This document shows positions 44,709-53,849 of a stretch of 64,000 nt of DNA, one piece after another. Source of the DNA: Flavihumibacter fluvii. Its GTDB lineage: Bacteria; Bacteroidota; Bacteroidia; Chitinophagales; Chitinophagaceae. Location: the NCBI RefSeq assembly GCF_018595675.2, contig NZ_CP092333.1, positions 3,744,001 through 3,808,000 on the forward strand, read 5' to 3'. Under the pieces are notes generated by a model, which saw only the letters and a program-made list of their open reading frames with translations, was not told the origin of the DNA and did no database searches. Made by a program: the position numbers and the translations under genes. The first letter of the stretch is position 1. Each line of letters opens with the position of its first letter.

Positions 44709-47575
44709 TTAACGGTAGTCCCATGTTTTTGAAAGAAGTAGCAGCAGCTTTATACCATCGCTTTGGTCCTGGCTTATCTAAACTGGCCATCGTTTTCCCG
44801 AATAAACGCCCGGCGGTTTATTTCAGGCAACACCTCGGTAACCTGATCGATAAACCGATCTGGAGCCCCGACCTGCTGACCATCCATGAATTTATTCAAT
44901 TGTCCGACCGCAAATTGCCGGCTGACCGCCTCCTGCAATCTTTCCTGTTATATGAAGCGTATGCCGCTGAAATGCTGGAACAGGGGGAAACGAATATTCC
45001 TTCCTATGAACGCTTTTATGCCCTGGGGGAAATCTTACTGAATGACTATGCGGAACTCGAATCTAATGCCATTGCCATTAATGACCTCTACAGCAATATG
45101 GCCAATATTGCCGCCATTGAACAGGGACTGGATTACCTCACCCCTGAGCAACAGGATTACCTGCAACGTTTCTGGAAAAACTTTTCTACGGAACGCTTAA
45201 GCGCCCAGAAGGAAAAATTCCTCCAGCTATGGCGCGTGTTACCGGCTATATTCGGGCGCTTCAGCAAAATGCTCGATGAAAAAGGCCTGACCACCACCGG
45301 CACCTTATACAGGAACCTGGTGCATGGCGGGAATACAGAAACGGACTTTGCTGCAGCCTATGACCAACTGGTATTTGTGGGCTTCAACGCCCTCAACCAG
45401 GCGGAGTTGCAGTTATTCAGTAAATGGAAAAAAGAAGGGAAAGCCCTGTTCTTTTTTGATGCGGATGTCCACTATATCCAGGACCCTTTACAGGAAGCCG
45501 GGTTATTTTTACGCAGGAACCTGCAACTGTTTGGCAATGAACTGGAGACCAGGAATGAGATCAATCGCGCTGACCGGCCGGTCCATATCATCGCTGCGGA
45601 AGGGAATGCCGCCCAGGTCCGTTTATTACCGCAACTGTTGCAACAGGTCCCCGACCTGGCTGAACATCCCGAGAAAGTGGCGATTTTTTTAGCCGACGAA
45701 CAACAGCTGATGCCTGTGCTGCATGCCCTGCCGGATCATATCCCCTTCATTAATATCACCATGGGCTATAGCCTGGTGCAATCTCCGGTATTTTCCCTGG
45801 TGCAGACCATCATTAATGTCCAGCTTTCGCTGCAGCAAAACGGCGGGAAGAGAATTTATTACCAGCCGCTTTTACAACTCCTGCAACACCCCTATCTGTA
45901 TGAAGTGAAGGCGGCGGAAGATTTAGTGGCCACCATCACTAAACGTAGCCAGGTGTCCATACCGGCAGCGCAATGGGAATCCATCGAAGAGAAAAGGATC
46001 GCAAAAATTGTCCGCCCGGTTGAACACCCTATTGATGTGATCGCCTGTATCAAAAATGTATTGGAACTCCAGGCGGAGTCAATGGGCCAGGGCGCTATTG
46101 CCAGCCTGGAAGCGCAATTGATCACGGCGGCTTATTACCAGCTCAACCGGCTGGAGGGACTCCTGCAACAATTCAACCGGCAGCTTAGCCTCGCCTTTAT
46201 TGGTGAAACCATTTTACAGGTCCTCAGGTCTTTGTCCGTTCCCCTCGAAGGCGAACCGCTGAAAGGCCTGCAGGTAATGGGATTACTGGAAAGCCGCGGC
46301 CTCGATTTTGAACACATCATCTTACTCAATGTGAACGAAGGCGTATTGCCGAAAAAAGCGGCGGCTCCTACTTTTATCCCGGACAGCATCAGGCGGGCCT
46401 ATGGTTTAAGCGTAATGGAAAAACAGGACGCCATTTTTGCCTATGTGTTTTATCGGCTGCTGCAAAGAAGCCACACGGTGTATTGCTTGTATAATAGTAC
46501 GGTGGATGACCACGGCACCGGTGAGCAAAGCCGCTTTATCAGCCAGCTGGAACACGAGACCCGCATCCCGTTTATACATAATTCCATCCAGGTGAATATT
46601 TCACCGGAAGCTAAACCGCCCATTGTTATTCAGAAGGACGAAAGGGTCATGCACACCATGCGAAAGTTTATGGGCGCACCGCTCTCCCCTTCCGCCATCA
46701 ACACGTACCTGGATTGCAGGCTGCGCTTTTATTTCAGCAAAATCGCCCGGATCGAAGAACCGGAAAGCTTCCAGGATGCCATCGATGCCCGGATGCTGGG
46801 TAATATCCTGCACCGCGCCATGCAGTTCCTGTACCTGGACCTTGCCCGGTCTAAATCAAACAACAAAACTGTTGCGGCGATTGATTTTGCCTTTTTGAAG
46901 GAAAATATCCCGGGGGCTGTTGATCGCGCTTTCGGGAAAGAACTGGCCGGCGACGAAACCATCCGGGTGAATTATACCGGCACCTACACCGTGATTGTTG
47001 AAGTGATTAAAGTGTATATCCAGGCCATCCTCGATTGCGATGAAAGGTATGCGCCTTTTACCATCAAACACCTTGAACAGGGGGTGGACAGCCAGTATAC
47101 CGTTGCGGTGAACGGAAAGGAATGGACCATAAAAATCGGCGGCATCATCGATCGTGTCGATGAAAAAAATGGCGTGTACCGCATCATAGATTATAAAACA
47201 GGTAAGGATAAAAAGTCTTTCAGCGATATTGCCGCCCTGTTTGACCGCGAAGATGCCAACCGGAATAAAGCGGCATTACAAACATTTATCTATGCCCATG
47301 TTCTGCAGCAACAACTTCCTGCAAATACGGCTTTGGTTGCCGGCATTTATGATGTACGGAATATGCGGAAGGAAGGGGAAGCCTTTAACTGGCAGTTCAC
47401 AACGGATAATGAAACTGCTGTAACCCACCAGTTGATGCCCGGATTGGTCGGGGAAACGATGGCACAGGTTCAACTTGTCCTGGAAGAATTATTCGATCCC
47501 GCTGTTCCTTTTAACCAGGCGACTGCTATTGAAAAATGCCAGTACTGTCCTTATAAAGTTTTGTGCGGACGATAA
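44705..47575 (+). CDS. PD-(D/E)XK nuclease, AddB-like subunit
   Basis: The 956-residue protein has an inactive helicase-like N-terminal half and a RecB-family nuclease at the C-terminus with IIDYKTGKDK near residue 828. Four cysteines that would hold an AddB-type [4Fe-4S] cluster are visible: one in YLDCRLRF (about 671) and three at the end in CQYCPYKVLC (about 945, 948, 954). With the preceding gene it forms an AddAB/RexAB-like helicase-nuclease, the Bacteroidota counterpart of RecBCD. It is translationally coupled by a 4-nt overlap. Confidence 0.88.
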   Translation: MINGSPMFLKEVAAALYHRFGPGLSKLAIVFPNKRPAVYFRQHLGNLIDKPIWSPDLLTIHEFIQLSDRKLPADRLLQSFLLYEAYAAEMLEQGETNIPSYERFYALGEILLNDYAELESNAIAINDLYSNMANIAAIEQGLDYLTPEQQDYLQRFWKNFSTERLSAQKEKFLQLWRVLPAIFGRFSKMLDEKGLTTTGTLYRNLVHGGNTETDFAAAYDQLVFVGFNALNQAELQLFSKWKKEGKALFFFDADVHYIQDPLQEAGLFLRRNLQLFGNELETRNEINRADRPVHIIAAEGNAAQVRLLPQLLQQVPDLAEHPEKVAIFLADEQQLMPVLHALPDHIPFINITMGYSLVQSPVFSLVQTIINVQLSLQQNGGKRIYYQPLLQLLQHPYLYEVKAAEDLVATITKRSQVSIPAAQWESIEEKRIAKIVRPVEHPIDVIACIKNVLELQAESMGQGAIASLEAQLITAAYYQLNRLEGLLQQFNRQLSLAFIGETILQVLRSLSVPLEGEPLKGLQVMGLLESRGLDFEHIILLNVNEGVLPKKAAAPTFIPDSIRRAYGLSVMEKQDAIFAYVFYRLLQRSHTVYCLYNSTVDDHGTGEQSRFISQLEHETRIPFIHNSIQVNISPEAKPPIVIQKDERVMHTMRKFMGAPLSPSAINTYLDCRLRFYFSKIARIEEPESFQDAIDARMLGNILHRAMQFLYLDLARSKSNNKTVAAIDFAFLKENIPGAVDRAFGKELAGDETIRVNYTGTYTVIVEVIKVYIQAILDCDERYAPFTIKHLEQGVDSQYTVAVNGKEWTIKIGGIIDRVDEKNGVYRIIDYKTGKDKKSFSDIAALFDREDANRNKAALQTFIYAHVLQQQLPANTALVAGIYDVRNMRKEGEAFNWQFTTDNETAVTHQLMPGLVGETMAQVQLVLEELFDPAVPFNQATAIEKCQYCPYKVLCGR

Positions 47576-47594
47576 AACAGAGCTCGTGAATTAA

Positions 47595-48860
47595 ATGAAT
47601 ATTTGTAACCCGATGGTCATACTTCGCCATATACCTTTTTTGAAAGCGGTTTTCCTGCACAGCTTAACGGCATTTGGCGGACCGCAGGGCCATTTCGGGA
47701 TGATGCTGCGCACTTTTGTTACAGAAAGAAAAGATATTTCCAAAGAAGAGCTGATGGAGTATAATGCATTTTGCCAGATGCTGCCCGGCGCTTCTTCCAC
47801 GCAGGTGCTTACACTGATTGGCTATAAACGCGGCGGAGTGCCGCTTGCCGTGCTTACCCTGCTGATCTGGATCCTGCCGGCCTGTGCCATCATGGGGGCA
47901 CTGTCTTTCCTGGTCCGTTATTTCGAACACCAAACCAGTCCGCACCGGCTGTTCAGGTATATCGCACCAATGACCATCGGGTTTCTCGCATATGCATCCA
48001 CTATAGCTTTCCGCCTCGCCATACACAATACCATTACCCGGGTGATCATGGTAATGGCGGCCATCCTTTGCTTTGCTTTTTTTAAAATTCCCTGGATGAT
48101 TCCCATGCTGATTGTTACCGGTGGATTTGTCACCAACCTGAGTGACCGCCGGATTCCGCAGGGGGTTGAAAAACCCAAAAAGATCAAATGGGCGAATATT
48201 TGGCTCTTCGTTTTTATTTTCGTCCTGGCCGGTACACTCAGTGAACAGGCCCGGAAACACGAATGGGAAAATCGCCGGCCCATTAACCTCTTTGAAAACA
48301 CCTATCGCTTCGGCAGTATAGTCTTTGGCGGCGGTCAGGTGCTTGTTGCCTTGATGTATGAACAGTTCGTTATCCGGCCCGAATCTGAAAAGATCATCCA
48401 AAGGAACCCGAATGCGGTAAAAATTGACCGGGAATCTTTTTACACCGGTGCCGGACTGGTGCGGGCGATACCCGGACCGGTTTTCTCCATTGCTACTTTC
48501 ATGGGCGGCATCGCGATGAGTGACCGCGGTACCAGCTGGCAACTCCTGGGTTGCCTCATTGGCACCGTCGCGATTTTTTTACCCAGCGCTTTATTGGTGC
48601 TCTTCTTCTACCCAGTCTGGAATAACCTGAAAAAATATGTCATCATTTTCCGCGCACTGGAAGGTATCAATGCTACCGTGGTGGGCTTCCTGGTGGCGTC
48701 TACCTTGTACATGCTGAAGGATATTTCACTCACCGAGTGGACCGATCATGGCTGGATGAACATTGTCGTGATGGTGGGCACCTGGCTGATGTTATCTTAT
48801 ACCAGGCTCCCTTCGCCCGTGATCGTTTCGATCTGTATGGTGCTGGGCCTCTTCTTATAG
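47595..48860 (+). CDS. Chromate transporter family protein (ChrA-like)
   Basis: This 421-residue protein is a two-domain CHR family member with about ten to twelve helices. The first domain holds [18 protein letters not shown] and [14 protein letters not shown]. The second has [14 protein letters not shown] and [19 protein letters not shown], the repeated motif in inverted topology. Such proteins export chromate, but many family members may carry other anions. It starts 20 nt after the addB-like gene and converges with the aminotransferase gene, overlapping by 6 nt. Confidence 0.9.
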   Translation: MNICNPMVILRHIPFLKAVFLHSLTAFGGPQGHFGMMLRTFVTERKDISKEELMEYNAFCQMLPGASSTQVLTLIGYKRGGVPLAVLTLLIWILPACAIMGALSFLVRYFEHQTSPHRLFRYIAPMTIGFLAYASTIAFRLAIHNTITRVIMVMAAILCFAFFKIPWMIPMLIVTGGFVTNLSDRRIPQGVEKPKKIKWANIWLFVFIFVLAGTLSEQARKHEWENRRPINLFENTYRFGSIVFGGGQVLVALMYEQFVIRPESEKIIQRNPNAVKIDRESFYTGAGLVRAIPGPVFSIATFMGGIAMSDRGTSWQLLGCLIGTVAIFLPSALLVLFFYPVWNNLKKYVIIFRALEGINATVVGFLVASTLYMLKDISLTEWTDHGWMNIVVMVGTWLMLSYTRLPSPVIVSICMVLGLFL

Positions 48861-50000
48861 CCGGACCAGCTTCCCCACAGCTTCATTAAGGGTGTCTTCT
48901 TTTTTTGCAAAACAGAAACGGATGAGTTTCTCATCGGACCCATTTTGGTAAAATGCCGAAACCGGGATCGTGGCCACGCCATACTCCCGGGTAAGCCTGA
49001 GCGCAAAGTCAATGTCTTTTTCGGAACTGATCTTTTCATACCCCGCACAGATAAAATAACTTCCGGACGACGGCTTTAGGGTGAACCGGGTTTGTTCCAT
49101 CAGCTTGATGAAATGGTCACGCTTTTGCTGCAGGAACCCGCCCAGGGACTGGTAGGTTTCCGGGTTTTGTAAATATTCGGCTATGCCTGCCTGTGAAGGG
49201 GTGTGGCAACTGAAGCAATTGAACTGGTGGACTTTCCTGAATTCTTTCATCAAACCTGCGGGCGCTACGCAATAGCCAAGCTTCCAGCCGGTACAGTGGA
49301 ACACTTTTCCAAAGGAAAAGCACACAAAGCTCCGGGCCAGCAATTCCGGGTACCGCAGGATGGAAAGATGCGGCCGGCCATCATAAACAAGGTGTTCATA
49401 CACTTCATCACTCACGATAAAAAGGTCATGCGCAGCAACCAGTGCTTTTAATTGTGCTATATCTGGATCCTGCAGGATTGCCCCGGTTGGATTATGCGGC
49501 GAATTGATCATGATCGCCCTGGTCTTTGGCGTGATGGCAGACCAGACCGCCGGCCAGTTGATCGAGAAGTCATCCATGTTCAAAGGGATCAATACCGGCA
49601 CGCCGCCGTTTATGACGATATTAGGAACATAGCTGTCATACGCGGGCTCCAGCACAATAACCTCATCTCCCGGTTGCAGGATGGTCGTTAAGGCGGTGTA
49701 AATGGCATAGGTGCCGCCTGGCGTTATGGTTATTTCAGTTTCAGGTTGAACCCTGGTGGAATACAGCCCCGCAATTTTTTCGGCAAGTATTTCCCGCAGC
49801 GGCATCCACCCGGCCATTGGGGCATACTGGTTGAATTGCCCGCGCATCGCCCGCGACACGGCTTCGATCAGGTTTTCGTCCATCGGGAAATCCGGAAACC
49901 CCTGCCCCAGGTTGACCGCCTTAAGTTCTGCGGCTAAGGCACTCATGGTCGTGAAAATTGTTGTCCCTACCCTGGGAAGCTTGGAGCTCAGTTGCGTCAT
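48855..50000 (-). CDS. PLP-dependent aminotransferase (methionine aminotransferase-like)
   Basis: The 381-residue protein is a class I/II aminotransferase. It has the substrate-loop [11 protein letters not shown] (about residues 29-39), the PLP-binding NSPHNPTG (about 168-175), and the Schiff-base Lys in [16 protein letters not shown]. The sequence closely fits the YbdL/kynurenine aminotransferase-like group that favours methionine, glutamine or aromatic amino acids. Its start codon at 50000 is followed by the repeat-rich gap 50001-50216. Confidence 0.9.
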   Translation of the reverse strand: MTQLSSKLPRVGTTIFTTMSALAAELKAVNLGQGFPDFPMDENLIEAVSRAMRGQFNQYAPMAGWMPLREILAEKIAGLYSTRVQPETEITITPGGTYAIYTALTTILQPGDEVIVLEPAYDSYVPNIVINGGVPVLIPLNMDDFSINWPAVWSAITPKTRAIMINSPHNPTGAILQDPDIAQLKALVAAHDLFIVSDEVYEHLVYDGRPHLSILRYPELLARSFVCFSFGKVFHCTGWKLGYCVAPAGLMKEFRKVHQFNCFSCHTPSQAGIAEYLQNPETYQSLGGFLQQKRDHFIKLMEQTRFTLKPSSGSYFICAGYEKISSEKDIDFALRLTREYGVATIPVSAFYQNGSDEKLIRFCFAKKEDTLNEAVGKLVRL

Positions 50001-50050
50001 GCGATCAAAGATAGGCTCTTGGTAATTTCACGCAAATTTCGCGCAATTTT

Positions 50051-50214
50051 CACGCAAAGCCGCAAAGGAGCAAAGCCGCCAAGAATAACAATCCCCTTTG
50101 CGCCTCCGCTCCTCTGCGCCTCTGCGTGTTTACGAGTTAGCGTATTATCCCCTTTGCGCCTCTGCTCCTCTGCGTCTTTGCGTGATACCTTGTTACCGAG
50201 TTAGCGTGATACCA
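50051..50214. repeat. intergenic repeat with CTTTGCGCCTCTGCG-type units
   Basis: Two direct copies of a roughly 50-nt unit are present (about 50093-50143 and 50149-50205). Each starts CCCCTTTGCGCCTC and ends with GAGTTAGCGT. An inverted arm CACGCAAAGCCGCAAAGGAGC lies at 50051-50071. The 9-mer CTTTGCGCC and its complement recur, so the segment can fold on itself. Low-complexity repeats of this type are scattered in many Bacteroidota and other genomes. Open frames through it are artefacts. It holds no gene. Confidence 0.75.
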
Positions 50215-50216
50215 TG

Positions 50217-51140
50217 TTATTTCCCAACAGCCTGCGCTTTTTCCCGGTAGTCCGATGGACTCTTCCCTACCTGGTGCCGGAAGAATTTGGCAAAATTCGA
50301 ATTGTCTTTGAAGTGAAGGTAATAGGCCACTTCTGCTACAGTCATATCCGTATTTTTCAATAGCGACTGGGCCTCAAGGATCAGCCTTTCCCGAACCAAC
50401 TGCGCGGCGGTCTTGCCTGTTTGTTGTTTCAGCAGGTTGCTTAAATAGGTTGGATGCAGGTGCAGTTCATTGGCCACATATTTCAGGCTGACGGCCTTAT
50501 CCATTTTCCCTTTGTGCAACTCCATGAAGTAATTATTCAGGGAATGCAGGAAATTATTGAGTGTTGTGTCCTTGCTGGTATTATGCTGCGGGAAATCCCC
50601 ACCGAACACTGATTTGCATTCGTACAGGAAGATATTGATATAATGGAACAGCATATTCAGCTTCTCCGGGTGGTTGCTGTGCAGCAGGTCGAACATCCGG
50701 GCAAAATAACTGCCGATCAGTAGATTACTTTTTTCATTCGTGGGAATCACCATCCCATTCTCGGTATGGAAAAAACGGAATTCCCGGAAAATATATTCCC
50801 CCTGCGGATGCTGGAAAAAGAAGTCGGGCGTAATGAACATGATATACCCCTGCCAGTTTTTGATATTCGCATACTGCCTGATATGCCAGGGTGAAGTGAA
50901 ATAAATAGTATTGGGGCCTATTGCATATTCTTTATTGGAGATGTTCAGGTCGAAATTGCCATTGGTTACATACCCTACCACAAACGCATTCAGCCGGTAA
51001 GGGTTGGTGCTGTTTTCCTTTACTGCTGCAGGAATATCTTCAAACTTTAAAATATCGAGATTGGGCGAGCTGGGTTCTAACGCGTTGTTATTGCGAAACG
51101 ACTCTACCAGGTTCTCATAATAGGTTACCTGTTTCTGCAT
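50217..51140 (-). CDS. AraC family transcriptional regulator
   Basis: The 307-residue protein has an N-terminal cupin-like sensing domain (about residues 25-170) and a C-terminal double helix-turn-helix of the AraC/XylS type (about 205-300). The latter shows HPTYLSNLLKQQTGK and the second-helix signature VAYYLHFKDNSNFAKFFRHQVGKSPSDYR. The ligand is unknown. The adjacent RidA gene upstream on the same strand, 20 nt away, may be co-transcribed with it. Confidence 0.9.
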   Translation of the reverse strand: MQKQVTYYENLVESFRNNNALEPSSPNLDILKFEDIPAAVKENSTNPYRLNAFVVGYVTNGNFDLNISNKEYAIGPNTIYFTSPWHIRQYANIKNWQGYIMFITPDFFFQHPQGEYIFREFRFFHTENGMVIPTNEKSNLLIGSYFARMFDLLHSNHPEKLNMLFHYINIFLYECKSVFGGDFPQHNTSKDTTLNNFLHSLNNYFMELHKGKMDKAVSLKYVANELHLHPTYLSNLLKQQTGKTAAQLVRERLILEAQSLLKNTDMTVAEVAYYLHFKDNSNFAKFFRHQVGKSPSDYREKAQAVGK

Positions 51141-51160
51141 GTGTATGTAATTAGTAGGTC

Positions 51161-51550
51161 TTAGTGAATTAGCATGGCAGTAGCTTCTATTTCAACCAGG
51201 TATTCCGGCGAGATCAGTGCACTTACCTCTACCATGGTTGTACAGGGACGGATATCTGCGAAAACCTCCCCATGTGCCCGGCCATATTCCTCCCATTTGC
51301 TGATATCGGTGACAAACAATCGGGTCCTGACCACATCTTTCATCGTGGCGCCGGCCTGCTCCAGCACTTTGGCGATCTTTTCCAGGATAAAACGGGTCTG
51401 CTGGTATGGGTCATTAACACCCACAACCTGGTTTTGTTCATTCAGCGCAACGGTGCCTGTTACTTCAATGGTATTACCCACTTTCACAGCCCGGCTGTAT
51501 CCGACTATTTTTTCCCAGGGCGCGCCCGAGGAGTAATTATACCGTGTCAT
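51161..51550 (-). CDS. RidA family (YjgF/YER057c/UK114) protein
   Basis: This 129-residue protein matches the RidA family, trimeric enzymes that hydrolyse reactive enamine and imine intermediates from amino-acid metabolism. The key Arg is visible in VVRTRLFVTDISKWEEYG (about residues 88-105), and the N-terminal GYSRAVKVGNTIEVTGTVAL and C-terminal MVEVSALISPEYLVEIEATA blocks fit. Subgroup substrates differ, so the precise activity is open. Confidence 0.9.
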   Translation of the reverse strand: MTRYNYSSGAPWEKIVGYSRAVKVGNTIEVTGTVALNEQNQVVGVNDPYQQTRFILEKIAKVLEQAGATMKDVVRTRLFVTDISKWEEYGRAHGEVFADIRPCTTMVEVSALISPEYLVEIEATAMLIH

Positions 51551-51570
51551 ATTGCAATGTTACTGGCAAA

Positions 51571-51603
51571 AATAAAATACCCCGCCAGTTTAAGACGGGG
51601 TAT
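51571..51603 (-). terminator. terminator of the mannose-1-phosphate guanylyltransferase gene
   Basis: ATACCCCG (51577-51584) is complementary to CGGGGTAT (51596-51603) around an 11-nt loop. Read on the minus strand it is followed by TTTTATTTTTG. It lies 26 nt past the manC stop codon, just upstream of ridA. Confidence 0.75.
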
Positions 51604-51628
51604 CCAAAATTAATGATGAACGGTAAGA

Positions 51629-52711
51629 CTACAGGTATTTATCTCCTTTTTTCCGCCGGACTTCAGCGACATATTCTTTGATCTCCTGCTCCTTGTCCTT
51701 ACGGCAGATCAGCAGTACATCATTGGTATCCACCACAATGAAATCATCCAGTCCCTGCAACAGCACCAGCTTTTCATCGGGAACATGCACCATGCATTTG
51801 GTGGCATCGATCACCACCACGTTGTTCCCCGCAACCGCGTTGTCGAGGTAATCTTTTTCAAAATTCTCGTAGGCGCTGTTCCAGGTGCCCAGGTCGCTCC
51901 ACCCGAAAGAGGACGGGATCACATACACATTACTGGCCTTTTCCATGATTCCGAAATCAATGGAGATATTGGTACACTGCGGGTAAATTTCCGCCAGGGC
52001 CGTCTTTTCCTCGGGGGTATTGAACTTCTCCTTTTCGTTGGCAAACACCTCATACATTTCGGGCAGGAAATGCTCGAAGGCCGTAAGGATGTTTTTAACC
52101 TGCCATACGAAGATCCCGGCATTCCACAGGAAATCACCACTGGCCAGGAAGGTCTTTGCCAGCTCGAGATTGGGCTTTTCCGTGAAGGTTTTTACCTGGA
52201 AAACATTATCTGTTACCGCATGCTGCTCATACTGGATATACCCATACCCGGTATTGGGCTGGGTGGGCTGGATGCCCAGGGTAATAAAAGCACTGTGTTT
52301 ATTCACGAAACTCAGGGCTTCCAGGCAAACCTTTTTGAAGGCGATCTTATCCAGGATCAGGTGGTCCGATGGCGCAACGATCAGCGAGGCCAGCGGATCC
52401 TTCTGCATCAGCTTAAAGGAAATATAGGCGATACAGGGGGCCGTGTTTTTGCGGGAGGGCTCCCCCAGGATATTGGCTACCGGCAGCATCGGCAGTTGTT
52501 CTGCTACGATATCAGCATATTCTTCTGAGGTGATGACGAAAATGTTTTCTACGGGAATAAAATCGGCATACCGTTCAAAGGTCCATTGGATCAGGGTCTT
52601 CCCTGTATTCAGGATATCCAGGAACTGTTTCGGGTAATGGGTGCGGCTCATTGGCCAGAAACGGCTACCGATGCCGCCGGCCATAATGGCCACATAATTG
52701 TGTTTATTCAT
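51629..52711 (-). CDS. manC: Mannose-1-phosphate guanylyltransferase
   Basis: The 360-residue enzyme makes GDP-mannose. It starts with the nucleotidyltransferase motif MAGGIGSRFWPMSRTHYPKQF, holds the metal-binding VAPSDHLI near residue 113-120, and the active-site FTEKPN (about 177-182) and GIFVWQ blocks. It lacks the C-terminal phosphomannose isomerase domain seen in bifunctional forms. Its start codon overlaps the kdsD stop by 1 nt (TAATG), so the two sugar-nucleotide genes are coupled. Confidence 0.92.
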   Translation of the reverse strand: MNKHNYVAIMAGGIGSRFWPMSRTHYPKQFLDILNTGKTLIQWTFERYADFIPVENIFVITSEEYADIVAEQLPMLPVANILGEPSRKNTAPCIAYISFKLMQKDPLASLIVAPSDHLILDKIAFKKVCLEALSFVNKHSAFITLGIQPTQPNTGYGYIQYEQHAVTDNVFQVKTFTEKPNLELAKTFLASGDFLWNAGIFVWQVKNILTAFEHFLPEMYEVFANEKEKFNTPEEKTALAEIYPQCTNISIDFGIMEKASNVYVIPSSFGWSDLGTWNSAYENFEKDYLDNAVAGNNVVVIDATKCMVHVPDEKLVLLQGLDDFIVVDTNDVLLICRKDKEQEIKEYVAEVRRKKGDKYL

Positions 52712-53679
52712 TAGATCAGCCCTTCTTTGATTAGGTCGTGTAAATGTAATATTCCGAGATATTGGTTGTCGTCATCTGTAACGACCAATTGTGTGATATC
52801 GTGTTTCTTTAATATCTCCAGCGCCTGGATGGCCATAACATCCGGACCGGTATGTTTGGGATTTTTGGTCATGATCCCTGCTGCCGTGATCCCGGTCAGC
52901 GACAGGTCCTTTTCCAGCATCCGGCGCAGGTCGCCATCCGTGATCACACCCAGCACTTTCCCGTCCGGGTCAGTTACGGCCGTAACGCCCAACCGGTGCT
53001 TCGATATGGCCATGATGATTTCCTTTAGCGGGGCATCGGGCAATATCGCCGGCTTTTCATTATTGACATACAGGTCCCGCACGCGCAGGTACAGTTTTTT
53101 GCCCAGGTTGCCCCCCGGGTGGAAACGCGCAAAATCCTGTCCACCGAAACCGGACAACTCCATCAGGCAGATCGCGAGGGCATCGCCCATCACCATTTGC
53201 GCCGTGGTACTGCTGGTGGGTGCCAGGTTATTGGGACAGGCTTCTTTTTGTACCGTGGTATTTAAGACAAAATCCGATTGGCGGGCCAGGAAGGACTGGT
53301 CATTGCCGACCATCCCGATCAGGGTATTCCCAAAGCTCCGGATCAGGGGAACCAGCACTTTGATTTCCGGACTTTCCCCGCTTTTGCTGATGACCATCAC
53401 CACGTCTGCAGCCTGAACCATGCCCAGGTCGCCATGGATGGCATCTGCCGCGTGCATATACAAGGCGGGCGTGCCGGTTGAATTAAGGGTGGCCACGATC
53501 TTTTGGGCCACGATGGCACTTTTCCCGATGCCGCTCACCACCAGCCGGCCCTTGCCGATGAAAACCCTTTCTACGATGCGGGCAAATTCATCATTGATGA
53601 AGGCCTGTAAACCCGCCACTGAACTGGCTTCCAGCTCAATGGTGCGTCTTGCGATGGCTTGTATTTCGGTATGATTCAT
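52711..53679 (-). CDS. kdsD: Arabinose-5-phosphate isomerase KdsD (KpsF/GutQ family)
   Basis: This 322-residue enzyme interconverts ribulose-5-phosphate and arabinose-5-phosphate, the first step of Kdo synthesis. A SIS domain (about residues 30-170; markers VVSGIGKSAIVAQKI, GTPALYMHAADAIHGDLGM and ISKSGESPE) is followed by two CBS domains (about 200-322). The ATG at 53679 is chosen since 12 residues of an upstream extension to 53715 are atypical. It is coupled to manC, while kdsB lies 24 kb away. Confidence 0.93.
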   Translation of the reverse strand: MNHTEIQAIARRTIELEASSVAGLQAFINDEFARIVERVFIGKGRLVVSGIGKSAIVAQKIVATLNSTGTPALYMHAADAIHGDLGMVQAADVVMVISKSGESPEIKVLVPLIRSFGNTLIGMVGNDQSFLARQSDFVLNTTVQKEACPNNLAPTSSTTAQMVMGDALAICLMELSGFGGQDFARFHPGGNLGKKLYLRVRDLYVNNEKPAILPDAPLKEIIMAISKHRLGVTAVTDPDGKVLGVITDGDLRRMLEKDLSLTGITAAGIMTKNPKHTGPDVMAIQALEILKKHDITQLVVTDDDNQYLGILHLHDLIKEGLI

Positions 53680-53764
53680 ATAGCGGCGGCACAAAAGTAG
53701 TTGACTGCCGGGCAAAATCCCAACATATTAACAGTTTTCGCACGGCTAACCCCCTAATTTTAAG

Positions 53765-53772
53765 TAATTTCG
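53765..53772 (+). promoter_or_regulatory. -7-like box upstream of recQ
   Basis: TAATTTCG differs from TAnnTTTG by one base. The same variant precedes the inositol monophosphatase gene, and a similar TAGTTTCG precedes dnaN. It is upstream of the leader hairpin at 53781-53808. Confidence 0.35.
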
Positions 53773-53780
53773 CGGTCCGC

Positions 53781-53808
53781 AAAAAAGTGGCGGTCTGCCG
53801 CTTTTTTG
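53781..53808 (+). promoter_or_regulatory. terminator-like hairpin in the recQ leader
   Basis: GCGG (53790-53793) pairs with CCGC (53798-53801) around TCTG, flanked by AAAAAAG and TTTTTT that can extend the stem across a small internal loop. It lies between the -7-like box and the recQ start, 41 nt before the ATG, so it could attenuate transcription of recQ. There is no gene for it to terminate on the plus strand, since the upstream gene is divergent. A short ATG frame begins at 53816. Confidence 0.4.
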
Positions 53809-53849
53809 GTATCTTATGAGCACACTGCACAATGTGAGATTGAAAACAA

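Noticed and set aside
49992-50204. 70-residue frame between the aminotransferase and AraC genes
   Set aside because: It is a translation of the CTTTGCGCCTC repeat, giving a repetitive Leu/Ser/Arg peptide.
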